Source: an uncultured Lachnospiraceae bacterium | GTDB taxonomy: Bacteria; Bacillota; Clostridia; Lachnospirales; Lachnospiraceae | DNA length: 64,000 nt | NCBI GenBank assembly: GCA_947628225.1 | Contig: CANQYY010000001.1 | Span: 1-64,000 of the forward strand | Direction: 5' to 3' | In this document: positions 1 through 9,358 of the stretch, piece after piece | Layout: every line of letters starts with the position of its first letter | Position numbering within the stretch: position 1 is the first letter of the stretch | The notes under the pieces: model-generated | Databases searched by the model: none | What the model was told of the DNA's origin: nothing | What the model saw: only the letters and a program-made list of their open reading frames with translations | Made by a program: the position numbers and the translations under genes

Positions 1-85
1 ACAGCTTAAGCAACAAGATGGGTAATTCCTTACTGGCTGTAAGGGGTATTAACCATAAATATATTGTAGTAGGAGGATATATTAC

Positions 86-1270
86 ATGTCTAAAAAAGTT
101 GTTTTGGCAGGCGCTTGTCGTACTGCAATCGGTAAAATGGGTGGTGCCCTCAGCACAACTCCGGCGCCGAAACTCGGTTCTATCGTGATCGAAGAGGCTT
201 TAAAGAGAGCCGGTGTTCCCAAGGATGCGGTTGACCATGTTTACATGGGCTGTGTCATTCAGGCAGGGCTGGGACAGAACGTAGCCCGTCAGGCTTCCAT
301 CGGCGCAGGCCTTCCGGTTGAAACCACAGCAGTTACTGTTAATGTTGTCTGCGGCTCCGGTTTGAACTGTGTCAACATGGCTGCCCAGATGATCCAGACA
401 GGGGATGCCGATATCGTAGTTGCCGGTGGTATGGAAAATATGTCCATGGCGCCTTATGCGGCGATGAACGGTCGTTTTGGTTACCGCATGAACAATGGCA
501 CCCTGGTAGATACCATGGTAAACGATGCGCTGTGGGATGCTTTCAATCAGTACCATATGATGATTACCGCAGAGAATGTAGCGGAGAAATACGGAATTAC
601 CCGCGAGGAACTGGATGAGTTCTCGGCAAACAGCCAGCAGAAATGTGAAGCGGCTATGGCAGAGGGTAAATTTAAGGATGAGATCGTTCCGGTTGAGGTT
701 AAATCCAGAAAGAAGACGATCGTTTTTGATACCGATGAAGGCCCGCGCCCGGGTACGACGGCAGAAAGCTTAAGCAGCTTAAGATGCTGCAGCGGCAAAG
801 AGGGCGGTCTTGTTACAGCCGGTAATGCTTCCGGCATTAATGACGGAGCTGCTGCTATTGTTGTGATGAGCGAGGAAAAGGCAAAAGAGCTCGGCGTTAC
901 TCCTATGGCTACTTTCGTTGCCGGAGCGCTTGGCGGGGTAGACCCGAAGATCATGGGCGTCGGACCGGTGGCTTCTACGAAAAAAGTTTTAGCAAAGACC
1001 GGCATGTCGATTGATGATTTTGATTTGATCGAGGCAAATGAAGCCTTTGCCGCCCAGTCGGTTGCGGTAGGAAGAGATCTTGGATTTGATTTGAGTAAGC
1101 TGAACGTAAACGGTGGAGCGATTGCTTTAGGACATCCGGTTGGCGCAAGCGGATGCCGTATCCTGGTTACTCTGCTCCATGAGATGCAGAAGCGGGATGC
1201 GAAAAAAGGATTGGCAACTCTTTGTATCGGCGGAGGAATGGGTTGTTCCACAATCGTTGAAAGAGATTAA
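86..1270 (+). CDS. thlA: acetyl-CoA C-acetyltransferase (thiolase)
   Basis: Condenses two acetyl-CoA into acetoacetyl-CoA, the first step of the butyrate pathway, in the cytoplasm. The 394-residue length is normal for a biosynthetic thiolase. The nucleophilic Cys89 lies in VVCGSGLN, and the second catalytic pair is His350 in GHPVGASG and Cys380 in CIGGGMG; the EANEAFAAQ loop is also present. The ATG is preceded by AGGAGG at a good distance. It heads a run of six same-strand genes (thlA-crt-hbd-bcd-etfB-etfA) with short gaps. The operon promoter is not evident in the 85 bases upstream and probably lies outside the window. The assignment is firm; only the symbol (thlA, thl or atoB) is a matter of convention. 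Confidence 0.97.
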   Translation: MSKKVVLAGACRTAIGKMGGALSTTPAPKLGSIVIEEALKRAGVPKDAVDHVYMGCVIQAGLGQNVARQASIGAGLPVETTAVTVNVVCGSGLNCVNMAAQMIQTGDADIVVAGGMENMSMAPYAAMNGRFGYRMNNGTLVDTMVNDALWDAFNQYHMMITAENVAEKYGITREELDEFSANSQQKCEAAMAEGKFKDEIVPVEVKSRKKTIVFDTDEGPRPGTTAESLSSLRCCSGKEGGLVTAGNASGINDGAAAIVVMSEEKAKELGVTPMATFVAGALGGVDPKIMGVGPVASTKKVLAKTGMSIDDFDLIEANEAFAAQSVAVGRDLGFDLSKLNVNGGAIALGHPVGASGCRILVTLLHEMQKRDAKKGLATLCIGGGMGCSTIVERD

Positions 1271-1342
1271 TTTTATCAGGAGATTGGCCGGTTAAAAGAC
1301 CGGTCAATTTCCATGTCTACAAAATACAGGGAGGTTATTTTC

Positions 1343-2128
1343 ATGGAATTTATAACATATGAAGTAGAAGGTCAGGTTGGTATTATTACCATTAACCGCC
1401 CCAAAGCCTTAAATGCATTAAACAGCGCGGTTCTTGATGAACTGGATGCGACGCTGGACGCTGTTAATCAAAAAGAGGTACGTTGTCTGATCCTCACCGG
1501 AGCAGGAGAAAAATCCTTTGTTGCGGGAGCAGATATTGGAGAGATGAGTACGCTGACGAAGGCAGAAGGAGAAGCGTTTGGAAAGAAAGGAAACGACGTA
1601 TTCCGCAAACTGGAAACCTTCCCGCTTCCTGTCATTGCTGCCATCAACGGTTTTGCACTGGGAGGCGGCTGTGAAATTTCCATGAGCTGTGATATTCGCA
1701 TTTGCTCAGAAAATGCTGTATTCGGACAGCCGGAAGTCGGCCTTGGCATTACCCCGGGATTTGGGGGGACGCAGCGTCTTGCCCGTCTGGTGGGCGCCGG
1801 CATGGCAAAACAGCTTATTTACACAGCCAGAAACATTAAGGCTCCGGAAGCTCTAAGGATCGGTCTGGTCAATGCGGTATATCCGCTGGAAGAGCTGATG
1901 GCGCAGGCGAAAAAAATGGCGGCGGGCATTGCCAAAAATGCGCCGATTGCTGTGCGTAACTGTAAAAAAGCGATCAATGAAGGGCTGGAAACCGATATGG
2001 ATCAGGCCATCGTGATAGAAGAGAAATTGTTTGGCGACTGCTTTGAAACGGAAGACCAGAAATATGGAATGGAGTTCTTCTTAGACAAAAACAAAGACAA
2101 AGTAAAGGAGCCGTTTAAAAACTGCTGA
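1343..2128 (+). CDS. crt: 3-hydroxybutyryl-CoA dehydratase (crotonase)
   Basis: Dehydrates 3-hydroxybutyryl-CoA to crotonyl-CoA. It is a typical 261-residue enoyl-CoA hydratase/isomerase fold: the oxyanion-hole segments AGADIGEM (61-68) and ALGGGCE (105-111) are intact, and both catalytic glutamates are visible, Glu111 and Glu131 (PEVGLG). An in-frame ATG ten codons upstream at 1313 has no ribosome site, whereas GGGAGG lies just before 1343, so the shorter start is chosen. The gap after thlA contains a small inverted repeat (about 1284-1307) without a T-run, perhaps an mRNA stability hairpin. Confidence 0.96.
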   Translation: MEFITYEVEGQVGIITINRPKALNALNSAVLDELDATLDAVNQKEVRCLILTGAGEKSFVAGADIGEMSTLTKAEGEAFGKKGNDVFRKLETFPLPVIAAINGFALGGGCEISMSCDIRICSENAVFGQPEVGLGITPGFGGTQRLARLVGAGMAKQLIYTARNIKAPEALRIGLVNAVYPLEELMAQAKKMAAGIAKNAPIAVRNCKKAINEGLETDMDQAIVIEEKLFGDCFETEDQKYGMEFFLDKNKDKVKEPFKNC

Positions 2129-2211
2129 TTTAGTAACCAATCCTGTAAAGGATTACATTTCCGGCATCACGACAGTGCGCCGGAACAATAAAAAAATGGA
2201 GGTAAAATTCA

Positions 2212-3054
2212 ATGAAAGTTGGAATTATTGGCGCCGGGACAATGGGCTCCGGAATTGCGCAGGCTTTTGCGCAGACAGATGGTTATGAGGTTTATTTGTG
2301 TGATATTAATGAGGAATTTGCTGCAAATGGAAAAAATAAGATTGCAAAGGGCCTTGAGAAGAGAGTTGCAAAAGGAAAAATGGAGCAGGCTGCTGCCGAT
2401 GCGATCCTGAATAAGATTACCACAGGGGTAAAGGATATCTGTACGGATTGCGATCTGATTGTGGAGGCCGCCCTTGAAGTTATGGAAGTGAAGAAGCAGA
2501 CCTTTAAAGAATTACAGGAGATCTGCAAAAACAAAGATTGTATCTTTGCTACCAATACTTCCTCCCTTTCTATTACGGAAATCGGACAGGGAATTGACAG
2601 ACCGGTGATCGGAATGCATTTCTTCAACCCGGCTCCTGTTATGAAACTGGTAGAGGTTATACGCGGAGAAAACACGACTGACGAGGTAAACGATAAGGTT
2701 GTTGAGATCGCGAAAGCAATCGGAAAAACTCCGGTAGAAGTAAAAGAAGCAGCCGGTTTTGTTGTAAACAGAATTTTGATTCCTATGATTAATGAAGCAG
2801 TCGGCATCTATGCAGACGGCGTTGCTTCCGTAGAGGGAATTGACGCTGCGATGAAGCTTGGCGCAAATCATCCGATGGGGCCTCTGGCGCTGGGCGATTT
2901 AGTCGGCCTTGATATCTGCCTTGCCATTATGGAAGTTCTGCAGGCAGAAACCGGCGACCCGAAATACCGTCCGCACCCATTGCTGAGAAAAATGGTTCGC
3001 GCCGGCAAGCTGGGTATGAAAACCGGTATCGGTTTCTATGACTATAGCAAATAA
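2212..3054 (+). CDS. hbd: 3-hydroxybutyryl-CoA dehydrogenase
   Basis: NAD(P)H-dependent reduction of acetoacetyl-CoA to 3-hydroxybutyryl-CoA. The N-terminal Rossmann fold carries GAGTMGSG (7-14), catalytic His136 sits in GMHFFNPAP, and the C-terminal helical domain ends in GIGFYDYS. The 280-residue length is standard for clostridial Hbd. A GGAGG site precedes the ATG. The 83-base gap before it holds two short inverted repeats but no terminator T-run, so it should be cotranscribed with crt and bcd. Confidence 0.97.
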   Translation: MKVGIIGAGTMGSGIAQAFAQTDGYEVYLCDINEEFAANGKNKIAKGLEKRVAKGKMEQAAADAILNKITTGVKDICTDCDLIVEAALEVMEVKKQTFKELQEICKNKDCIFATNTSSLSITEIGQGIDRPVIGMHFFNPAPVMKLVEVIRGENTTDEVNDKVVEIAKAIGKTPVEVKEAAGFVVNRILIPMINEAVGIYADGVASVEGIDAAMKLGANHPMGPLALGDLVGLDICLAIMEVLQAETGDPKYRPHPLLRKMVRAGKLGMKTGIGFYDYSK

Positions 3055-3079
3055 ATCATGAAAGGAGTTTGTATAGAAG

Positions 3080-4231
3080 ATGGATTTTAAATTAGATAAG
3101 CAGCATGAGATGGCTCTTCAGCTGTTCAAGGATTTTGCCGAGAACGAAGTAAAGCCGCTTGCGCAGGAAGTGGATGAAACAGAAACTTTTCCCCGTGAAA
3201 CTGTGACCAAAATGCAAAAATTAGGTTTTATGGGAATTCCGATCGCAAAAGAATATGGCGGACAGGGCTGCGACCCCCTCATGTACACAATGTGCGTAGA
3301 GGAATTGGCAAAGGTCTGCGGCACAACAAGCGTTATTGTATCTGCCCATACTTCTCTTTGCTGTGACCCGATCGCAACCTATGGCACAGAGGAGCAGAAA
3401 CAGAAATATCTGGTCCCGCTGGCAAAGGGTGAGAAACTGGGCGCGTTCGGCCTGACAGAGCCGGGCGCCGGCACCGATGCGCAGGGACAGCAGACAAAGG
3501 CGGTTCTGGACGGGGACGAATGGGTTCTCAACGGCTCCAAATGTTTTATTACCAATGGTAAAGAAGCAGACGTATATATTATTATTGCCGTTACCGGCAC
3601 AGTAGAAAAACGCGGAAGGAAAATGAAAGAAATTTCTGCTTTTATCGTGGAGAAAGGCACTCCCGGCTTTTCCTTCGGAACAAAGGAAAAGAAAATGGGT
3701 ATTCGCGGTTCCTCTACATATGAATTGATTTTTGAAGACTGCCGTATCCCGAAAGAAAATCTTTTGGGTGCGCAGGGCAAGGGCTTTGGCATTGCCATGC
3801 ACACGCTGGATGGCGGCCGCATCGGTATTGCCGCTCAGGCGCTGGGACTTGCCGAGGGCGCGCTGGAGTCGACAATCGAATATGTAAAAGAGAGAAAACA
3901 GTTTGGACGCTCGATTGCCCAGTTCCAGAATACGCAGTTCCAGCTTGCTAATATGGCAACAAAGGTAGAGGCTGCCAAAATGCTTGTTTACAAAGCTGCT
4001 ATGGCAAAGGCAACACAGAAGGTATATAGTGTAGAAGCCGCTATGGCAAAATTATTTGCCGCTGAGGTTGCAATGGAAGTGACAACAAAGGCAGTACAGC
4101 TTCATGGCGGATACGGCTATATCCGTGAATATGATGTGGAGCGTATGATGCGTGATGCGAAGATTACAGAGATTTACGAAGGAACCTCAGAGGTTCAGCG
4201 TATGGTTATCTCTGGCAGCTTATTGAAATAG
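3080..4231 (+). CDS. bcd: butyryl-CoA dehydrogenase
   Basis: FAD-dependent acyl-CoA dehydrogenase that reduces crotonyl-CoA to butyryl-CoA. In clostridia it works in complex with EtfAB, bifurcating electrons from NADH to crotonyl-CoA and ferredoxin. The protein has 383 residues with the three acyl-CoA dehydrogenase domains: the FAD/substrate motif LTEPGAGTDA, the central WVLNGSKCFITNG, and the C-terminal catalytic base Glu367 in IYEGTSEVQR. AAAGGAG precedes the start. Its placement directly before etfB and etfA supports Bcd rather than a general beta-oxidation enzyme. Confidence 0.96.
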   Translation: MDFKLDKQHEMALQLFKDFAENEVKPLAQEVDETETFPRETVTKMQKLGFMGIPIAKEYGGQGCDPLMYTMCVEELAKVCGTTSVIVSAHTSLCCDPIATYGTEEQKQKYLVPLAKGEKLGAFGLTEPGAGTDAQGQQTKAVLDGDEWVLNGSKCFITNGKEADVYIIIAVTGTVEKRGRKMKEISAFIVEKGTPGFSFGTKEKKMGIRGSSTYELIFEDCRIPKENLLGAQGKGFGIAMHTLDGGRIGIAAQALGLAEGALESTIEYVKERKQFGRSIAQFQNTQFQLANMATKVEAAKMLVYKAAMAKATQKVYSVEAAMAKLFAAEVAMEVTTKAVQLHGGYGYIREYDVERMMRDAKITEIYEGTSEVQRMVISGSLLK

Positions 4232-4242
4232 GAGGTGCTCTT

Positions 4243-5025
4243 GTGAAAATAGTAGTTTGTATAAAACAGGTGCCGGACACTAAGGGCGGCGTTGTATTTA
4301 ACCCGGACGGCACGTTAAATAGAGGCGCGATGCTTACCATTATGAACCCGGACGATAAGGCGGGACTGGAAGCAGCATTAAGGATCAAGGATGAAACAGG
4401 AGCGGAGGTTACCGTATTGACCATGGGTCTTCCCAAAGCGGAGGAGGTGCTCCGCGAGGCAATGGCAATGGGGGCGGATAAAGGGATTCTGGTTACCGAC
4501 CGTGTGCTGGGAGGCGCTGACACCTGGGCTACCTCCACAACGATTGCCGGAGCGTTAAGGAACATTGATTATGATTTGATCATTACCGGACGTCAGGCGA
4601 TTGACGGCGATACGGCGCAGGTAGGGCCTCAGATTTCCGAGCATCTGGATATTCCGGTTATTTCCTATGCCCAGAATATTAAAGTAGAGGGCGACAGTGT
4701 TATTGTAGAGCGCCAGTATGAAGACAGATACCATGTCGTAAAAGCTAAAATGCCGTGTCTGATCACCGCTCTTTCCGAGTTAAATGAGCCGCGTTACATG
4801 ACGCCGGGCGGAATTATGGAAGCCTATGATAAAGAGATCACAGTTTGGGGAAGAGCAGACCTGAAGGACGTCGATGATGCCAATCTCGGCCTGAAAGGTT
4901 CTCCTACTAAAATAGCAAAGGCTTCGGATAAGGTCCGCAAGGGCGCCGGTGAAGTCGTTACACTGGATCCGGGCGAGGCTGCCACTTATATCGTTGACAA
5001 ATTAAAGGAAAAGCATGTTATCTAG
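4243..5025 (+). CDS. etfB: electron transfer flavoprotein, beta subunit
   Basis: Beta subunit of the ETF heterodimer that passes electrons to Bcd; in the clostridial complex this subunit carries the bifurcating FAD. Length 260 residues. The N-terminal MKIVVCIKQVPD and the DGDTAQVGPQ nucleotide-binding segment are characteristic. Translation starts at a GTG 11 bases after the bcd stop with AGGAGG overlapping the bcd end, so the two are likely translationally coupled. Confidence 0.96.
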   Translation: MKIVVCIKQVPDTKGGVVFNPDGTLNRGAMLTIMNPDDKAGLEAALRIKDETGAEVTVLTMGLPKAEEVLREAMAMGADKGILVTDRVLGGADTWATSTTIAGALRNIDYDLIITGRQAIDGDTAQVGPQISEHLDIPVISYAQNIKVEGDSVIVERQYEDRYHVVKAKMPCLITALSELNEPRYMTPGGIMEAYDKEITVWGRADLKDVDDANLGLKGSPTKIAKASDKVRKGAGEVVTLDPGEAATYIVDKLKEKHVI

Positions 5026-5065
5026 TCTGCAAAATGCAGAGAGAAAAACAGATTGGAGGGTAAAA

Positions 5066-6103
5066 ATGAATTTAGAAGAATATAAAGGTGTTTATGTCTT
5101 TGCCCAGCAGGTTGACGGTGAGATGAGCAGCATCGCATATGAACTTTTAGGCAAAGCAAAGGACCTGGCAAAAGATTTGGACACAGAGGTAACAGCAGTA
5201 CTTTTGGGCTCCGGCATAAAGGGACTGGCAGATTCTCTTGCTGAATACGGCGCCGACAAGGTTATCGTAGTAGATGACCCGGAGCTTGCCATCTATAAAA
5301 CAGAGCCATATGCCCATGCATTAGCCTCTGTTATTAATGAGTATAAGCCGGAGATAATGTTGGTTGGCGCTACTGCTATCGGCCGCGATCTGGGTCCCAG
5401 GGTATCTGCCCGCGTGGCAACCGGATTGACGGCAGACTGTACAGTATTGGAGATTGGCGATTTCACCGACAGCATGACGAAGGAAGTAATTCCAAAACAG
5501 CTCCTGATGACGCGTCCGGCATTCGGCGGTAATACAATAGCTACCATTGCCTGTCCGTATAACCGTCCTCAGATGGCTACAGTTCGGGCCGGCGTTATGC
5601 AGAAGATTGACCCGGTTAAGGGAGCGAAAGCAGAAATTATGGAATATAATCCGGGATTCACCCCAAATAATAAATATGTGGAAATTCTGGATGTGGTAAA
5701 ATCCGTAACGGATACGGTGGATATTATGGACGCCAAAATTCTTGTATCCGGCGGCCGCGGGGTTGGAAGTCCGGAGAACTTCAAGCTGTTAGAGGATCTG
5801 GCTGCAGTAATCGGCGGAACAGTAAGCTGTTCCCGCGCGGTAGTAGATAATGGCTGGCTGCCGAAAGACCTTCAGGTAGGGCAGACCGGTAAGACTGTCC
5901 GCCCGAATGTATATTTTGCCATTGGTATTTCCGGCGCAATCCAGCATGTGGCAGGTATGGAAGAATCCGATATTATTATCGCCATCAATAAAGATGAAAC
6001 AGCACCTATCTTTGATGTGGCAGATTATGGGATTGTAGGCGACTTAAATAAAATTCTTCCTCAGTTGACCGAGATGTTAAAGGCTGAGTTGGCTGCAAAA
6101 TAA
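5066..6103 (+). CDS. etfA: electron transfer flavoprotein, alpha subunit
   Basis: Alpha subunit of the ETF partner of Bcd. The N-terminal ETF domain is followed by the C-terminal FAD-binding domain, with the SGGRGVGSPENF motif and the QVGQTGKTVRPNVY and AIGISGAIQH segments. The chosen ATG at 5066 has TTGGAGGG eight bases upstream and gives 345 residues, normal for the family. A longer frame opens at 5015 inside etfB but lacks a ribosome site and adds a tail unlike EtfA. Last gene of the butyrate operon; a terminator follows. Confidence 0.96.
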   Translation: MNLEEYKGVYVFAQQVDGEMSSIAYELLGKAKDLAKDLDTEVTAVLLGSGIKGLADSLAEYGADKVIVVDDPELAIYKTEPYAHALASVINEYKPEIMLVGATAIGRDLGPRVSARVATGLTADCTVLEIGDFTDSMTKEVIPKQLLMTRPAFGGNTIATIACPYNRPQMATVRAGVMQKIDPVKGAKAEIMEYNPGFTPNNKYVEILDVVKSVTDTVDIMDAKILVSGGRGVGSPENFKLLEDLAAVIGGTVSCSRAVVDNGWLPKDLQVGQTGKTVRPNVYFAIGISGAIQHVAGMEESDIIIAINKDETAPIFDVADYGIVGDLNKILPQLTEMLKAELAAK

Positions 6104-6136
6104 AAAAATAATATTCCGGCAGAGCCGGAGGGGAGA

Positions 6137-6163
6137 AGCAGTCGGGAAACCGGCTGCTTTTTC
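6137..6163 (+). terminator. intrinsic terminator of the butyrate operon
   Basis: AGCAGTCGG and CCGGCTGCT pair around a GAAA tetraloop, followed directly by TTTTTC. It lies 33 bases after the etfA stop and before the glycosyltransferase start. Confidence 0.85.
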
Positions 6164-6184
6164 TAACACAAAGGGGGAACGGGA

Positions 6185-7477
6185 ATGGCGCCGATAGGAA
6201 TTGTAATATGTAATTATAATAAAAAGGATTTTGTGGTAGACTGCATCCGCAGCGTAAAGGAAAGCAAAGTACATAATTTTGATATTTATGTCGTGGATAA
6301 CGCTTCGACGGATGGCAGTGTAAAGGCGATACAGGAGGAGTTTGGAGATAGTGTAACAGTTTTGGAAAACAAAGAAAACCTGGGCGGTTCCGGCGGATTT
6401 AATACCGGGCTCAGACTGGTAAGGGACAAGGGCTATGAATATTTTGTCTGTCTGGACAATGATGTTTTAGTGGACGAAAACGCCATTTTGGCATTATATG
6501 AATATATGGAAAAAAATCCGGATGTGGGGATGGCAGGTTCCCGGGTATATCATATGCAGATGCCGGATTATATCCAGCAGTGCGGACTTTTGCTGGATTT
6601 TGAACACGGCAGCGCAAAAACCCTGTATGCAGACAGGCTGGAGGACGGTACGCTGCCGGAGGTGATTGAGTGTGACACCGTGGCAACCTGTTCGGTAATG
6701 ATACGGGGCTCCGTTATCCGGGAAACTAACGTGGGGATTATGCCGGAAGGGAATTTTATTTATTGGGATGACATGGAATGGGGCTACCGGATTCATCTTG
6801 CCGGTTACCGTATTGTGACCCTGGCGGCTTCTAAGGTGCTGCATCAGATGGGAGCCAATGTGAGGAAGCCGAATACTTTTTTGAATTATTATATGTGGCG
6901 GAACCGGACGAATTTCTTTATGCGGTATACCCCGGAAGATATGCTGGATCAGATGAGTGTTCAGGTTCTTGGCAGTGTATTTGATGCTTTGTATGAGAGC
7001 ATGTACAGAGAAGAACATAACGTTATGCAGTCGATTTCCTATGCCTTCCATGATGCCGTGTGCGGAGTGAAAGGGAAAGCGGCGGATTATAAAATCTTGA
7101 AAAATGATGCGAATGATGATAAATTAATAGAGTACATTAAGGATAAAAAATCATATTATATTATCTCAGATGGGCAAAAAGAAGATAGTGTTTATCTCCG
7201 GAATTTTCTGCAGCATAACAACGCAGATATAAAAGAGGCGGGAAAGAAAGAGGAAGCAGATGCCGTATTTCATCTTTGCCCTTATATTTTTGGAGTGCGG
7301 GATTTTTCCCTTCAGGAAATTTACATTGATTCAGAGAGAAACTGTATGATAGACAGCGAGGATGTGACAGCCGTCCAAAACTATGAATACAGTAAGCTGC
7401 TTTTTATCTATATGAATCAGGGAGTTTTTCTGGCGGAAGCCCATCGGATGAGAGAACAAGGAGCCGACTATGAATAA
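6185..7477 (+). CDS. family 2 glycosyltransferase, rhamnosyltransferase-like
   Basis: Predicted cytoplasmic GT-A fold transferase that adds a sugar from a nucleotide donor to a glycan acceptor. The N-terminal GT2 domain shows IVICNYNKKDFV, VVDNASTDGS, NLGGSGGFNTG and the metal-binding LDNDV, with DDMEWGYR as the likely catalytic-base region near residue 195. Roughly 120 C-terminal residues beyond the GT2 domain are not recognised. AAGGGGGAAC precedes the ATG. Its end overlaps the next gene (a NodB deacetylase) by 8 bases, suggesting joint action on one polysaccharide. Donor and acceptor cannot be told from sequence. Confidence 0.85.
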   Translation: MAPIGIVICNYNKKDFVVDCIRSVKESKVHNFDIYVVDNASTDGSVKAIQEEFGDSVTVLENKENLGGSGGFNTGLRLVRDKGYEYFVCLDNDVLVDENAILALYEYMEKNPDVGMAGSRVYHMQMPDYIQQCGLLLDFEHGSAKTLYADRLEDGTLPEVIECDTVATCSVMIRGSVIRETNVGIMPEGNFIYWDDMEWGYRIHLAGYRIVTLAASKVLHQMGANVRKPNTFLNYYMWRNRTNFFMRYTPEDMLDQMSVQVLGSVFDALYESMYREEHNVMQSISYAFHDAVCGVKGKAADYKILKNDANDDKLIEYIKDKKSYYIISDGQKEDSVYLRNFLQHNNADIKEAGKKEEADAVFHLCPYIFGVRDFSLQEIYIDSERNCMIDSEDVTAVQNYEYSKLLFIYMNQGVFLAEAHRMREQGADYE

Positions 7478-8300
7478 AAAATTTATGCGTTTTCCGGGAG
7501 GGAAAACAAAGACCGTTACATTAAGCTATGATGACGCCATGGAAGAGGATGGAAAATTAATCGGATTAATGGAAAAATATGGGATGAAAGGGACCTTTAA
7601 TCTGATCCCGGGCTGGTTTGCCAGGGAAGGCACGGAGTATCCGGAGGGGGAAACCTACCGGCTGGTATCGGAAAAAAAGGCAAAGGAGATCTATAACCAT
7701 CCTCTTGTGGAGGTATCCAATCATGGGAACTGCCACCGGTATATGCCTACCTTATCTCAGGCTGAAATGGCAGAGGATATGTTAAGCTGCCGGAAAAAGC
7801 TGGAGGCATTATTTGATAAAAATATCCGGGGAATGGCATACCCGTATGGCTGGTACAGTAAAGAATGCAAGGAGGTGCTGTCCATGTGCGGCATTGTTTA
7901 TTCCCGCACGGTATCCGGCACCCATAACTTTGAATTCCCGGAAGACTGGCTGGAATGGAATCCAACCTGCCACCATGACGATGAATGCCTGATGGCTTTG
8001 GCGGAGGAATTTGTCAGTAAAAAGGTCAGCGAAAATCCCCTCATGTTTTATCTGTGGGGGCACACCTTTGAATTTGAGAGAAACGGGAACTGGCAGGTAA
8101 TAGAAGACTTCATGCAGAAGGTTTCGGGAAAAGAAGATACCTGGTATGCTGCGAATATGGAGATTTATCAATATGTAAAGGCATATGAGAGCCTTGACAT
8201 ATCCCTGGACGGCAGACGGATCACGAATCCTACCCGGATTCCGGTCTGGGCAGAGATCGATGGAAAGATCTATGAAATAAAAGATGAAATTATTTTATAA
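7470..8300 (+). CDS. polysaccharide deacetylase (NodB homology domain)
   Basis: Predicted metal-dependent carbohydrate esterase family 4 enzyme that removes N- or O-acetyl groups from a glycan. Visible motifs are SYDDA (catalytic base Asp plus metal Asp), SNHGNCHRY (metal-binding HxxxH) and AYPYGWY. No signal peptide or membrane anchor is seen in the 276 residues, so it may act in the cytoplasm, perhaps on a lipid-linked precursor or a small sugar. It starts within the end of the glycosyltransferase gene, implying translational coupling, and is followed 15 bases later by a secreted GH5 enzyme. Confidence 0.85.
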   Translation: MNKKFMRFPGGKTKTVTLSYDDAMEEDGKLIGLMEKYGMKGTFNLIPGWFAREGTEYPEGETYRLVSEKKAKEIYNHPLVEVSNHGNCHRYMPTLSQAEMAEDMLSCRKKLEALFDKNIRGMAYPYGWYSKECKEVLSMCGIVYSRTVSGTHNFEFPEDWLEWNPTCHHDDECLMALAEEFVSKKVSENPLMFYLWGHTFEFERNGNWQVIEDFMQKVSGKEDTWYAANMEIYQYVKAYESLDISLDGRRITNPTRIPVWAEIDGKIYEIKDEIIL

Positions 8301-8315
8301 AAGGAGAGATGGGTT

Positions 8316-9293
8316 ATGAGAAAAAAACTCTTACTTGCTTTTACTGTGTTGGCGCTCTGTTTTTTGGGAGCGGCAGTCACTTCCTCCTCTTCCCGGGCAG
8401 CCACCCCGGTAAAAAAATGGGGACGGCTGTCTGTCCGGGGAACCGACATAGTAAATTCCAAGGGAAAGAAAGTGCAGTTAAAAGGAGTCAGTACCCACGG
8501 GATCGCCTGGTTTCCCCAGTACATTAATACCTCCTGTTTTAAGAGCTTTCGGAAAATGGGGGTAAATACGATCCGGCTGGCGCTTTACAGTAATCCGGCG
8601 GACGGATTTTCCACAAAGCTTTACGGGAAAGTGGAAGAAGGCGTCCGCATCGCTACAAGCCTTGGCATGTATGTCATCATCGACTGGCATGTTTTAAACG
8701 ACCAGAATCCGAAAAAATATCAGAAGCGCGCCTTAAAGTTTTTTTCCCGGATGGCAAAAAAATATGGCGGGCAGAAAAACATTCTCTATGAAATATGCAA
8801 TGAGCCAAACGGCAATGTCACATGGGATAAAGACATCCGGCCCTATGCCAATAAAGTAATAAAACGAATCCGAAAATATGATAAAAAAAATATCATTATA
8901 GTCGGAACGCCAACCTGGTCGCAGGATGTGGATATTGCGGCGAAATCGCCCCTGAAGCATAAAAATATCGCGTACGCCCTTCACTTTTATGCCGCCACCC
9001 ATAAGGAGTTTTTGCAGCAGAAATTAAAAACAGCAAGAAAAGCCGGACTGCCCGTCCTCGTATCTGAATTTAATATCAGCGATGCTTCCGGCAATGGCGC
9101 CCTTAGTAAAAGCAGCGGGAAAAAGTGGATGAAATTATTAAAAAAATATAAGATAGGATATGTAGCATGGAGCATCTGCAATAAAGCAGAGAGTTCTGCC
9201 CTGATCAAGTCCTCCTGTCAAAAGACCGGAAATATAAAAAAGAGCAATCTTTCCAAGTCAGGGCGGTGGATCGCCGGCTGGTGGAAAAAGTAA
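8316..9293 (+). CDS. secreted GH5 endoglucanase (cellulase family)
   Basis: Predicted exported glycoside hydrolase of family 5, cleaving beta-1,4-linked glucans or a related hexan. Residues 1-29 form a signal peptide (Lys-rich start, hydrophobic core, Ser/Ala-rich cleavage region). The (beta/alpha)8 catalytic domain has acid/base Glu163 in CNEPNGN, nucleophile Glu251 in LVSEFN, and the conserved HFYAATH strand. No carbohydrate-binding module or dockerin is present; the mature protein is very basic. AAAGGAGAG precedes the ATG. The context with a GT2 transferase and a deacetylase allows either dietary glucan degradation or trimming of a self-made polysaccharide. Confidence 0.9.
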   Translation: MRKKLLLAFTVLALCFLGAAVTSSSSRAATPVKKWGRLSVRGTDIVNSKGKKVQLKGVSTHGIAWFPQYINTSCFKSFRKMGVNTIRLALYSNPADGFSTKLYGKVEEGVRIATSLGMYVIIDWHVLNDQNPKKYQKRALKFFSRMAKKYGGQKNILYEICNEPNGNVTWDKDIRPYANKVIKRIRKYDKKNIIIVGTPTWSQDVDIAAKSPLKHKNIAYALHFYAATHKEFLQQKLKTARKAGLPVLVSEFNISDASGNGALSKSSGKKWMKLLKKYKIGYVAWSICNKAESSALIKSSCQKTGNIKKSNLSKSGRWIAGWWKK

Positions 9294-9301
9294 AGAATTT
9301 A

Positions 9302-9330
9302 TTGCATGAGAAAAAATAATATAGTATACT
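9302..9330 (+). promoter_or_regulatory. sigma-A promoter for the DUF4867-like gene
   Basis: TTGCAT, 17-base spacer, TATACT, located 29 bases before the ATG at 9359. Confidence 0.75.
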
Positions 9331-9358
9331 GGATATAGTTTAAGTTAGGAGGCATTGT

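Noticed and set aside
5015..5065. Upstream start for etfA inside etfB
   Set aside because: No ribosome site, and the added residues do not resemble EtfA; the ATG at 5066 has a strong site.
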